This document shows positions 1 to 7,438 of a stretch of DNA of 64,000 nucleotides, piece after piece. Made by a program: the position numbers and the translations under genes. Where the stretch lies: positions 1-64,000 of the forward strand of contig JAOASS010000016.1 of NCBI GenBank assembly GCA_030158485.1. Reading direction: 5' to 3'. The notes beneath the pieces are model-generated. The model had not been told where the DNA came from, did no database searches, and saw nothing but the letters and a program-made list of their open reading frames with translations. Every line of letters begins with the position of its first letter. Positions within the stretch are counted from its first letter, which is position 1. This stretch comes from Pseudobdellovibrionaceae bacterium (GTDB taxonomy: Bacteria > Bdellovibrionota > Bdellovibrionia > Bdellovibrionales > Bdellovibrionaceae).

Positions 1-55
1 AAGCAGCCGGCTCATAACCGGCGGATCGGGGGTTCGAGTCCCTCGCCCCCTACCA
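1..55 (+). tRNA. tRNA-Met or tRNA-Ile2 (anticodon CAT), 3' part only
   Basis: The window opens inside a tRNA. A 5-bp anticodon stem (6-10 with 18-22) encloses the loop CTCATAA with anticodon CAT at 13-15. A TPsiC arm follows (28-32 with 40-44, loop TTCGAGT), then the 3' acceptor strand 45-51, discriminator A52 and an encoded CCA at 53-55. The anticodon stem lacks the three consecutive G:C pairs typical of initiator tRNA, so elongator Met or the lysidine-modified Ile tRNA is more likely. The 5' acceptor and most of the D arm lie outside the window, so the two cannot be separated here. Confidence 0.93.
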
Positions 56-59
56 ATTT
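48..59 (+). repeat. att-like direct repeat, copy 1 (tRNA 3' end)
   Basis: The 12-bp string CCCTACCAATTT covers the end of the tRNA acceptor strand, the CCA and the first bases after it. An exact copy occurs at 1077-1088. The two copies bracket the toxin-antitoxin pair and a short orphan frame. Regenerated tRNA 3' ends are the usual footprint of tRNA-targeting integration, but no integrase is present, so an attachment site is inference. Confidence 0.4.
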
Positions 60-142
60 TGAAAACACTACATAAGTATTTGAAATTGCTAGAGAATTTT
101 AAAAGTAAAAATCTCATATTGAAACACATTTTGTAGTCCGCG

Positions 143-171
143 TTGACATATCAAATTTGATATGTCATAAT
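143..171 (+). promoter_or_regulatory. Sigma-70 promoter with palindromic operator for the toxin-antitoxin pair
   Basis: A consensus -35 TTGACA (143-148) is followed by a 17-bp spacer and a -10 CATAAT (166-171). Nearly the whole element is a perfect 24-bp palindrome, 144-167, with half-site TGACATATCAAA. A dimeric HTH protein bound there would cover the -35, the spacer and part of the -10. The likely operator ligand is the XRE-type antitoxin encoded at 489. The toxin ATG lies only six bases after the -10, so the transcript is predicted to be leaderless. Confidence 0.75.
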
Positions 172-177
172 AGATAT

Positions 178-492
178 ATGTGGTCAGTTGAATTCGAAAG
201 CTCAGCAGTAGAAAAAGAAGTTACTGCATTAATTAAATCTAAAAAACTGACCGCTGAAGATCAGGCCATTATTCATGCTTGGATTCAGCAAATCTCTGCT
301 CATGGACCAGAATCTATTCGTGGAGATTTTAAGTGGGCCGATCATGCTTTGCACGGTGAATGGGTTGGTTACAGATCTTCAGCATTTTCTAATCGTGGTA
401 GAATTATATATAGAATCGTGGATAAAAAAGTAGTTATTAAAATTGCTCGGATTACGGATGAGCATGATTATAAGAAAGGTCGTAAGAAATGA
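178..492 (+). CDS. RelE/YafQ/HigB-like type II toxin
   Basis: 104 residues, of the size and pattern of RelE/ParE-superfamily mRNA-interferase toxins. The C-terminal half has the signature WADHALHGEWVGYR, then a basic beta-rich stretch (GRIIYRIVDKK) and a closing ARITDEHDY with a candidate catalytic His. YafQ-type proteins carry a similar DHxLxGEWxGYR block. ATG at 178 is preferred over an upstream in-frame TTG at 157, because 157 lies inside the promoter palindrome. The stop overlaps the antitoxin start by four bases (ATGA), so the two are translationally coupled. Toxin-first order is like higBA. The fold is well supported; the subfamily name is less certain. Confidence 0.82.
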   Translation: MWSVEFESSAVEKEVTALIKSKKLTAEDQAIIHAWIQQISAHGPESIRGDFKWADHALHGEWVGYRSSAFSNRGRIIYRIVDKKVVIKIARITDEHDYKKGRKK

Positions 493-812
493 AGAAACTA
501 ACTAAAAAACCGATCGATATTTTCAAGGCTGCAAAAACAACGGGCGACCTCATTAAGGCATTCCGCGCTAATTTTAATATTAAACAAGATGATATGGCTC
601 ATGCTTGTAAGATTTCACAAGCCAACTTTTCTGCAATAGAAAAAAATCGTCGTGAGGTTGGCCCTCGTATAGCTTTGAAGCTTGCTGCATTCATGGGATT
701 GAGTCCCGATGTCGTACTTTATCCAAATGGATATGAAGCAGAGCCTGAATACAAAGAAGTACGTGAGCGGTTTGCGTCCTTGATTCCTGTTGCGGCTAAG
801 AGTCGAGGTTAA
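489..812 (+). CDS. XRE-family HTH antitoxin
   Basis: 107 residues with a Cro/CI-type helix-turn-helix at about residues 20-75 (FRANFNIKQDDMAHACKISQANFSAIEKNRREVGPRIALKLAAFMGL). It follows the toxin with an ATGA overlap. The family is known to neutralise the partner toxin and to autorepress through a palindromic operator. A perfect 24-bp palindrome overlaps the promoter of this pair, which fits that role. The basic N terminus (MKKLTKKPIDIFKAAKTT) and the C-terminal tail probably wrap the toxin; that part is inference. Confidence 0.85.
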   Translation: MKKLTKKPIDIFKAAKTTGDLIKAFRANFNIKQDDMAHACKISQANFSAIEKNRREVGPRIALKLAAFMGLSPDVVLYPNGYEAEPEYKEVRERFASLIPVAAKSRG

Positions 813-818
813 ATCATC

Positions 819-998
819 ATGGATAATAAGACATCATCGGCATATTCGAGTAATGCTAAGTCTTATAGTGATGATTGGCTAACTCAGCCAGAGCCAGTCG
901 ATATGTATGCTGAAAGTGATATTTTACATTTTGAAGATAAAATAAGTGCAAGCTCCGGTAAGCGAGTTTGTCGGCTAATTTGGAAAACGCCGATTTAG
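819..998 (+). CDS. Short orphan frame, 59 aa, in the eroded region
   Basis: An ATG frame begins six bases after the antitoxin stop and encodes a Ser/Asp/Glu-rich peptide (starting MDNKTSSAYSSNAKSYSDDW). I recognise no family. The first two thirds look protein-like (LTQPEPVDMYAESDILHF). The last residues (KRVCRLIWKTPI) look like out-of-frame sequence, so this may be the truncated start of a larger gene. There is no clear Shine-Dalgarno. It could be co-transcribed with the toxin-antitoxin pair. Confidence 0.3.
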   Translation: MDNKTSSAYSSNAKSYSDDWLTQPEPVDMYAESDILHFEDKISASSGKRVCRLIWKTPI

Positions 999-1056
999 CA
1001 GTGTTTTAGGTCGTAATTTGTCGTTTACAAAAAGCCAACTGCCTGTAATTCTTTAA

Positions 1057-1317
1057 GAAGCGGTAAGGAAATATCTCCCTACCAATTTCATCCGGCTACA
1101 AACATCAAAAATTCCACGAGCGTATGCAAATTCTGAAAGTGATTTTGATTTCGTTGTAGTGGCTAAAGAAACAAACAAAACACGGATTGAAAATATGCGA
1201 CGAGCACTGTCCTTGGTTCGAGAAGTTGCGGGTGTTTGGGCAGACGTTTTTGTGTACGATTAAAATGAGTTTGATGCGTTTATGGAATTAAATCTATACT
1301 TTGGTCCTGAACATTAA
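1057..1317 (+). pseudogene. Nucleotidyltransferase-domain remnant
   Basis: One frame reads ...IPRAYANSESDFDFVVVAKE...RIENMRRALSLVREVAGVWADVFVYD, then an in-frame TAA at 1261 and a further NEFDAFMELNLYFGPEH before a second stop at 1315. RAYxxxSESDFDFVVV resembles the GSRAxGxxxxxSDxD core of DNA-polymerase-beta-like (MNT-type) nucleotidyltransferases. The glycine-serine motif is lost, there is no start codon, and an internal stop is present. I read it as a decayed 3' fragment. Such enzymes often occur in toxin-antitoxin or defence pairs. Confidence 0.55.
1077..1088 (+). repeat. att-like direct repeat, copy 2
   Basis: Exact 12-bp copy (CCCTACCAATTT) of the tRNA 3' end at 48-59, about 1.03 kb downstream and in the same orientation. 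It sits just inside the 5' edge of the recognisable nucleotidyltransferase remnant, as expected if an insertion or deletion had broken that gene. No integrase or terminal inverted repeats accompany it. Confidence 0.4.
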
Positions 1318-1420
1318 CAAGACTTCAGCTGACGTAAATGTTTGGTCTAGATGCGGTTTCAACTCTTGGACTTTATTTATTAAATTGAACATTCTAAAAT
1401 AAAGTTACAGGGAAGTGAAA

Positions 1421-2122
1421 ATGGCAGAAATAAGACAAACTGTTTTAATAGTAGATGATGAATCCTACATCCGGGAATTCATTGCCCAAATTCTATCAGA
1501 ATCTTTTCGTATTATTTTTGCCAGAAATGGAGATGAGGCTACAGAAATGGCTAGATCTGTTAAGCCAGGGATAATTGTTTTGGATATTTTGATGCCAGGC
1601 CAAGATGGGATTGAGACATGTAGAGCAATTCGGCAGCATCCTGAAACAAAAGACATACCTGTTTTAATGCTTACTGCGGTCAATGAGCCTGAACAAAGAG
1701 TAAGAGCATTTAAAGCGGGCGCGGACGACTACTTGGCTAAACCTTTCCTTCCAGAGGAATTATTTGCCCGAATTAATCGCAAGCTTGAAAGAGTATCAAC
1801 ACCTAAGGTTGCGAATGGCAATAGCTTGACCCTCGGAAATCTTAAACTTGAATTCGATAATCTTTCATTAGAAATTGATGGTGCCTGTCATGAGCTCGGG
1901 CCTGTCGAGTTTAAAATATTGAACCTCTTGATTAAAAGACGTGGTGACTTGGTTTCTAGGCAAGAGCTCAATGATTACATATGGGGTCAGGCTCTTCCCT
2001 CCGAAAGAGCCCTTGATCCTCACATTACTTCACTGCGAAAAAAGCTTCGAACTTCTCAAGGTGAACTCAAAACTGTGTACGGAAAAGGCTATAGTATTAT
2101 TCTAAAAGATATGGAGTTTTGA
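1421..2122 (+). CDS. OmpR/PhoB-family response regulator
   Basis: 233 residues. The receiver domain occupies about 1-120 with the acidic pocket VDDE, phospho-acceptor Asp55 in VLDILMPG, and the conserved Lys in YLAKPF. A winged-helix DNA-binding domain follows at about 135-230 (LGPVEFKILNLLIKRRGDLVSRQELNDYIWG...RALDPHITSLRKKLR...KTVYGKGYSI). ATG 1421 is chosen over GTG 1415 because AGGGAAG (1409-1415) is correctly spaced for the ATG and overlaps the GTG. The downstream PAS kinase is the probable partner. Its open frame overlaps the end of this gene in the +1 frame. Confidence 0.93.
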   Translation: MAEIRQTVLIVDDESYIREFIAQILSESFRIIFARNGDEATEMARSVKPGIIVLDILMPGQDGIETCRAIRQHPETKDIPVLMLTAVNEPEQRVRAFKAGADDYLAKPFLPEELFARINRKLERVSTPKVANGNSLTLGNLKLEFDNLSLEIDGACHELGPVEFKILNLLIKRRGDLVSRQELNDYIWGQALPSERALDPHITSLRKKLRTSQGELKTVYGKGYSIILKDMEF

Positions 2123-2189
2123 GATCGAATCTCAAAACTCAACCATTTTATTAGACACGCGGTTAAAAAATAGGGTCGCAGATGATTTT

Positions 2190-3734
2190 TTGTTCGCGGT
2201 AACATTTAATCAGGCGGCAGTTGGAATGTCGCACGTTTCGCTTAGCGGTGAATGGCTGTTAGTTAATCAGAAATTTTGCGATATCGTTGGTTATTCAAAA
2301 GAAGAACTTCTTAAATTAACTTGTCAGGAGATAACCCATCCAGACGACTTTAATATAGATCTTGAGTACATTGATCAAATAATGCGTGGTAAAATTCAGA
2401 CTTACTCAATAGAAAAACGATATCTCAAAAAAAGCGGATTGTATGTTTGGATTAATCTTACTGTTTCTCTTATTAAATCAACGGCAGATGAGCCACTCTT
2501 TTTTCTAGCTGTTATCGAAGATATTCACCAGAAAAAAAATATCGAAGAAAAACTTCTTCGCATTTCCAGCGAAATAAATCATGCTTTTGAGCAAAGAACG
2601 ATAGCACTTAAACAAGCCAGCCAGTCTCTTGAGTACGAAATAAAAGAGCGTCAGCGAGCAGAAAAAACACGGCATAGTTTTTTTGAAATTTCGAGTGAAC
2701 TCATGGCTATTTTCAGTAGCGACGGAGTCATTAAAGAAGCAAACCCAGCCTTCATCGCACATATGGGTTATTCTGAAGACGAATTAAAATCAAAACGTTT
2801 TATTGAGTTTATTCATCCTGATGATTTGCTTCGGACAAAAAGTACGGGTCTCGAATTTAGGCAAATCGGCCACATATCCAACTTCGAAAATCGTTATATT
2901 TGTAAAGATGGAAAAGTCATAGTGCTATCTTGGTGTGCAACTCTGGCGTCAGGTGATGACTTTATATATGCAACAGCCCGAGACAAAACAGAAATCAGGC
3001 AGCGCGAACTTGAGCTTGCTGAGCAAAAAATGAAAATTGCGGCAAATTCAAAAATGAATGCACTTGGGAAAATGGCCGCTGGAATTGCGCATGAAATTAA
3101 TAATCCACTGACTGTTGTATATGGTCAGGTCAACTACCTGAAGCGCAATCTAAAAAACGATAATCTCGATAAAGCTAAAGTAATTAGTATCTGTGATTCT
3201 ATAAGTGTCATGTGTAGTCGTATTGTTGAAATAATTAACGGACTTCGCACTTTCTCCAGAGATGGAAGTAGTGACCCATTAGAGTTTTGCTCTTTGAATA
3301 AAATCGTATTAGAGACTCTCGCCTTTTGCGAGGGTAAAATGAGATCTCAACAAATTGAACTTATAGTTGATAAAATTCCAAATGATTGTGAAGTCTATTG
3401 CAGGCCGACACAACTCTCCCAAGTTTTACTTAACCTGCTTAACAATGCAAAAGACGCTGTATCTGTTGTAGATAAAAAAATCATTCGGATCGAACTCGTG
3501 AACGAAAATAATATGATAGGCCTTGCCGTGATTGATAGCGGGGTTGGTATTCCATTAGAGCAAAGAGCTAATTTGTTCCAACCATTCTTTACCACCAAAG
3601 AAGTAGGGAAGGGAACGGGACTCGGGTTAAGCATTTCAAAGGGAATAATTGATTCTCAAGGGGGCATAATTTACTTAGATCAAACTTGTGCAGATACAAA
3701 ATTTGTTTTTACTTTGCCATGTGTGGAGAAATAA
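2190..3734 (+). CDS. PAS-PAS sensor histidine kinase
   Basis: 514 residues, no membrane segment, so a cytoplasmic sensor. PAS 1 is at about 5-115, a coiled linker at 115-160, PAS 2 at 163-275, and HisKA with His301 in AAGIAHEINNPL. The HATPase_c domain has the N box NLLNNAKDAV, the G1 box DSGVGIP and the G2 box GKGTGLGLSISKGI. It probably phosphorylates the regulator just upstream. The start is uncertain: TTG 2190 is the only ordinary start codon before the PAS domain, with no good ribosome site, and the frame stays open upstream into the regulator gene. The 3' end overlaps the convergent receiver gene by 26 bp. Confidence 0.88.
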   Translation: MFAVTFNQAAVGMSHVSLSGEWLLVNQKFCDIVGYSKEELLKLTCQEITHPDDFNIDLEYIDQIMRGKIQTYSIEKRYLKKSGLYVWINLTVSLIKSTADEPLFFLAVIEDIHQKKNIEEKLLRISSEINHAFEQRTIALKQASQSLEYEIKERQRAEKTRHSFFEISSELMAIFSSDGVIKEANPAFIAHMGYSEDELKSKRFIEFIHPDDLLRTKSTGLEFRQIGHISNFENRYICKDGKVIVLSWCATLASGDDFIYATARDKTEIRQRELELAEQKMKIAANSKMNALGKMAAGIAHEINNPLTVVYGQVNYLKRNLKNDNLDKAKVISICDSISVMCSRIVEIINGLRTFSRDGSSDPLEFCSLNKIVLETLAFCEGKMRSQQIELIVDKIPNDCEVYCRPTQLSQVLLNLLNNAKDAVSVVDKKIIRIELVNENNMIGLAVIDSGVGIPLEQRANLFQPFFTTKEVGKGTGLGLSISKGIIDSQGGIIYLDQTCADTKFVFTLPCVEK

Positions 3735-4104
3735 TTTTTTCATTTCTAGCAATAGCCATTTTGACTGCTTCAACAAGTTCGTCAGGTAAGAAGGGTTTTT
3801 GTATGACTTTAAAGACTCCTACCGAGCGCGCAGCAGATTCGGAAATATCACCAAATCCCGTCATAAATAGAATGGGCGGTTTATTTTCTTTTAAATTAAA
3901 AAGAGCATGAGCCAGCTCTATTCCGTTACCGCCAGGCATACAAACATCCGAAAGCACACAATCTAAACTTTGGCGCTTAATAATTTCTAAAGCCTCTTTT
4001 CCATTTCGAGCTTCAATAACCTTGAATTTTTCCATTTCAAAAAAATCTCGAATGATTTCTCGGATAGCGACTTCATCATCTACAACCAATATTATTTTTT
4101 CCAT
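3709..4104 (-). CDS. Single-domain response regulator (CheY-like receiver)
   Basis: 131 residues, receiver domain only: VVDDE acidic pair, phospho-acceptor Asp53 in LSDVCMPGG, the Thr/Ser position in LFMTGFG, and the Lys in IQKPFLPDEL. With no output domain it probably acts by protein interaction or in a phosphorelay. It follows the MASE1 kinase with nine bases between, so that kinase is the likely partner. ATG 4104 is preferred to GTG 4110, because AGGGGG lies five bases before the ATG and would overlap the GTG. Its 3' end overlaps the convergent PAS kinase. Confidence 0.9.
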   Translation of the reverse strand: MEKIILVVDDEVAIREIIRDFFEMEKFKVIEARNGKEALEIIKRQSLDCVLSDVCMPGGNGIELAHALFNLKENKPPILFMTGFGDISESAARSVGVFKVIQKPFLPDELVEAVKMAIARNEKIISPHMAK

Positions 4105-4113
4105 AGACACCCC

Positions 4114-7110
4114 CTAAGGCATTACCGTTTCAATGGGTTGTAGCCGCGGTAACTCGACTACAAATGTTGTTTGAACTTTTGACGTATCTAAGTAAAGTTG
4201 ACCGTTGTGCCGTTCAACAATTCCCTTAGAGATACTAAGACCCAGCCCTGTTCCTTTGCCAATCTCTTTTGTCGTGAAAAAGGGATCAAATATTTTAGAT
4301 TGTATCCCAGGCTCAATCCCGGGACCAGAATCTATAACAGAAATTTTTATTATATTTATATCATGTGAAACCTCAATTTTGACCCATCTATTCTGCAGTC
4401 CTGTCGTGATATCAAAAGAATTATTGAGTAGGTTTAGTAAAACTTGAGATATTTGTTCCGTTCGCCCCCAGAAGCAGAGGTCTGCTTTTATCTCTTCGTG
4501 TGTGATAAGTTTTATTTCATGATGAAAGAAGCGCTCACGGCAAAGTTCAAATGTATTTTCAAGAGTATTTTTGACAAGTGCTTTTTCAAAGGTATCAGAG
4601 GATGTTTCACGTGCATATGATCTGAGGCCTTGAACAATTTTTGCAATTCTTTGTATTGTTGAAGTCATCTGTTTAATGCTTATTTTTACTTTTGTGATAT
4701 CGAAATCTTTGTCGATTATTTTTTCTAGATAAAGGGCTCTGCCTTGAATAATCGCAAGTGGATTATTGATTTCGTGTGCCATTCCGGAGGCCATTTCCCC
4801 TAAGGAAGACATGCGAGAAGATGTTAAAAGAGCCATTTGATTTCGATGCAATTCAGTAATATCTTGCACGGTTCCAAAGTAACCTGATACCAAATTATTT
4901 TCGTCTTTGAGCGAAATTGCTTGTCCTGTCACATGGGTGACGGTTCCATCTGGTTTGACGAATCGATAATTGCAAGTGAATGTTTTGCCATTTAAAAGAT
5001 CTTGCCATTTAGAATTCACGATTGAGAGATCTTCGATATGTAAAGCTTTGTGCCAACCTTTATTAGTGGCCGCTTCCGGAGTCAGTCCTGTCATGCGGCA
5101 CCAAGTCGGATTGACATAGGTACAATTACCAATTTTATCAGTCAGAAAAATGCCGACTGGAGATGTTTCAGTTAGTGCCTGCCACATTCTTCGGCGCTCA
5201 TTTACTTCTTGAGTCATTTCATCAGCTATTTGCTGTGCTCGAATTGATAAGTTTTGAAGAGAGGAAAGAAGAATGGCTAAAAATAATGAAAAAAGGGTTC
5301 CAAAAAATCCAATCCAAGATGACACAAAACTTACCGAAGACTCAAATTCTTTTCCTCTCTTCCAAAAAAATTCAAGAGATTTTCCAACGAGTGAGACTTT
5401 GCTTACAGTTCCTGCGGGTCCTTCCGACCAACCAATGGATGTGTATAAACTTTCAGATTTTCTAAGGTGATATTTGGTAAAGGCTTTAAAAACTATCTCG
5501 TTGGCTGTAGATAATGTTGCCGATTCGATGAATTTTTCAAAAATCACAGGAGCATAGATAAATCCAATATGAGCTTTTCTGCGCCTTTCAACTGTATCAG
5601 TTAAGGCTCTACTTTTATAAAGTGGGACGTAGATAAGAAATCCATTTTCTGAAATTTGATTTTGCACAAGTTGAACTTCGTTTGTAACTGAAGGTTTTCC
5701 GCTATCTCGAGCATTAATTGCAGCTTCATAGCGATTTTTTTCAGACGAAACATTTAATCCTATCGCCAAATGATTTTTACTCAAGGGCTCGACGTAAGTA
5801 ACAATAAAATTGTCATCTGGTTTGATGACTTGTCTGCTTAATGCCAAATTAGGAACATCATGCCACGGCTTGACTGGCTGGTAGCTCAAAATGTGGTGGG
5901 TTTCATTTTGAAAGCGCTTTCGAATTGATGACGAAAAAATGACCCCAACACCCTCAATTCCTGGATATTGATTTGTTGATAGCAGCTGATTAGCAAAACG
6001 ATGCCATTCATCTTGTGACACATGCTCTGAAGCATTAAAGAAGCTAACGCCACTTTCTAGAGCCCGAACATAGTCGAGCATTCGGGCCTCTATGGCTTCT
6101 TTTGTCTGATTCACTTTTGTGAGAAAGCGAGTCTCGTCTTTTGATGCTGCTGATGTATAAGAAAAGTAAAAAGTCATACCAGCAAGTACCCAGCCGAAGA
6201 GCAGTGCCATTGTGGGCTTGAAGTGAAGCCCTTCTTGTTTAAGACTTCCTATGCCAACTGCAGTAAGTCCAAGACCGCCAAGAAAGATTTGGAGATGAAC
6301 AAGGCTTTCATTCAAGAGAACTTCCGCGAAAGGTCCTTGACCTTCAATTGTTTGCCAAACGGAGTAGATGCAGATCGCCAAAGAAGTCAGATAGACCCAG
6401 GCTGAATCAAACCAACGACCTGCGAGCAGAATGGATAAAAATAATAAAAATAAAAACGGTTTTCCTGGTTCAAAAGAGAAGATGAACTGGCCTAAAAAAA
6501 TTGTGGCAAGAAAAAGAATCAGAAGTTTTGGTAACTGTACAATTCTGACTTTAAAACAGTTAAATCCAAACAGCTTAATCTTAAGTGCGATTGGTAAGAT
6601 GAAAAGTGCTCCGAGAAGATCTCCAATCCACCATGTTATCCAACTGTTAATAATGAGTTTAGTTGAAATAGTCGAAGTAATCCAGAGAGCAGTCGTGCCA
6701 ATTGTGGCACTAATAGAAGTCGCAACTACTAGTGCCAGTATTCCAAAAATAGCCTTTGAGTGAATTCCGTATCGACTTTGTATGGGTGTCATTCGATTAA
6801 ATGCCAGTACAAAAAAAAGTGCTTCGAGACAATTTCCAAGAGCAATAGTCAGAGCGGCAGACCAGTACAGGCCAGTTTCAAAATTTGATAGGAAAGCTCC
6901 GACAAAAATTCCGATTGCCATCTTTGGACCGAATAAAAAAATGAGACTCATTGCAATGCCAGTTGCTGGCCAAACGGGAGAGGCTTGCTTATTGATAGTT
7001 GCAACTTCTAGTCCTAGACGAGCAGCAAAGTAGTAAATGGCAAAACCCATAAAAAGAGTAGTTAAGGTTTTAAAACTTTTTTTTAAGAAATTTGTATTGA
7101 GTTCGTTCAT
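4114..7110 (-). CDS. MASE1-CHASE-PAS sensor histidine kinase
   Basis: 998 residues. A multi-pass MASE1 module comes first (about residues 15-300; KQASPVWPATGIAMSLIF is typical), then a transmembrane segment. A CHASE-like periplasmic sensor lies at about 345-560 (YPGIEGVGVIF) and another membrane helix near 610-630. A PAS domain follows at about 650-765 (TSPVGIFLTDKIGNCTYVNPTW), then HisKA (EMASGMAHEINNPLAIIQG) and HATPase_c (NLLNNSFDI, DSGPGIEPG, GKGTGLGLSISKGI). MASE1 is an integral membrane sensory domain; CHASE domains bind small extracellular ligands. The ligand here is unknown. It forms an operon with the receiver gene downstream. Confidence 0.92.
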   Translation of the reverse strand: MNELNTNFLKKSFKTLTTLFMGFAIYYFAARLGLEVATINKQASPVWPATGIAMSLIFLFGPKMAIGIFVGAFLSNFETGLYWSAALTIALGNCLEALFFVLAFNRMTPIQSRYGIHSKAIFGILALVVATSISATIGTTALWITSTISTKLIINSWITWWIGDLLGALFILPIALKIKLFGFNCFKVRIVQLPKLLILFLATIFLGQFIFSFEPGKPFLFLLFLSILLAGRWFDSAWVYLTSLAICIYSVWQTIEGQGPFAEVLLNESLVHLQIFLGGLGLTAVGIGSLKQEGLHFKPTMALLFGWVLAGMTFYFSYTSAASKDETRFLTKVNQTKEAIEARMLDYVRALESGVSFFNASEHVSQDEWHRFANQLLSTNQYPGIEGVGVIFSSSIRKRFQNETHHILSYQPVKPWHDVPNLALSRQVIKPDDNFIVTYVEPLSKNHLAIGLNVSSEKNRYEAAINARDSGKPSVTNEVQLVQNQISENGFLIYVPLYKSRALTDTVERRRKAHIGFIYAPVIFEKFIESATLSTANEIVFKAFTKYHLRKSESLYTSIGWSEGPAGTVSKVSLVGKSLEFFWKRGKEFESSVSFVSSWIGFFGTLFSLFLAILLSSLQNLSIRAQQIADEMTQEVNERRRMWQALTETSPVGIFLTDKIGNCTYVNPTWCRMTGLTPEAATNKGWHKALHIEDLSIVNSKWQDLLNGKTFTCNYRFVKPDGTVTHVTGQAISLKDENNLVSGYFGTVQDITELHRNQMALLTSSRMSSLGEMASGMAHEINNPLAIIQGRALYLEKIIDKDFDITKVKISIKQMTSTIQRIAKIVQGLRSYARETSSDTFEKALVKNTLENTFELCRERFFHHEIKLITHEEIKADLCFWGRTEQISQVLLNLLNNSFDITTGLQNRWVKIEVSHDINIIKISVIDSGPGIEPGIQSKIFDPFFTTKEIGKGTGLGLSISKGIVERHNGQLYLDTSKVQTTFVVELPRLQPIETVMP

Positions 7111-7438
7111 ACTCGCTAGACCAATCCGATATTCTATTCCGTAAATTTGGATTTTCAGATCACATTTTAATGTTAGCTCAGATCTTTCGACACATACTAT
7201 TCAGACTCTGGGGTCTGGCCCTTTAAGCGACTTTGAGCCTGAAGAATCTAAAATAAAATTCTGATTTTTTTTCATAGTTTTCTTAATGTTTGGTTACTTT
7301 TCTAAACCTTGGGATAGATTGGCTTAAGATGTTCGTCCTGTTTTATATAAAGTAAGCTCTGTAAATTCTGAATTTTATTAATTAATCTAAATTTTTTTAA
7401 AGATTCTCCGAAAGGTTCTTCAGAAACGGAGAGTCTTC
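7111..7438. promoter_or_regulatory. Intergenic region between divergent kinase and TPR genes
   Basis: 328 bp, AT-rich, and presumed to carry both divergent promoters. A possible sigma-70 promoter for the rightward operon is TTGGCT (about 7319) followed some 18 bp later by TTATAT. This is weak evidence. A 5-bp inverted repeat CAGAC/GTCTG lies near 7203-7218, and AGAAT/ATTCT followed by a T run lies near 7245-7275. I see no RNA gene or short coding frame of merit. The last 35 bp hold the hairpin described separately. Confidence 0.3.
7405..7433 (+). promoter_or_regulatory. Hairpin overlapping the TPR-gene ribosome site
   Basis: TCTCCG (7405-7410) pairs with CGGAGA (7427-7432) around a 16-base loop. 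The 3' arm contains the Shine-Dalgarno GGAGAG, five bases before the ATG at 7439. If the stem forms in RNA it would hide the ribosome site and could control translation of the whole envelope operon. The stem is only 6 bp, so this is tentative. Confidence 0.35.

Noticed and set aside
157-180. Upstream TTG as start of the toxin
   Set aside because: It lies within the promoter palindrome, upstream of the -10 box, so it cannot be in the predicted transcript.
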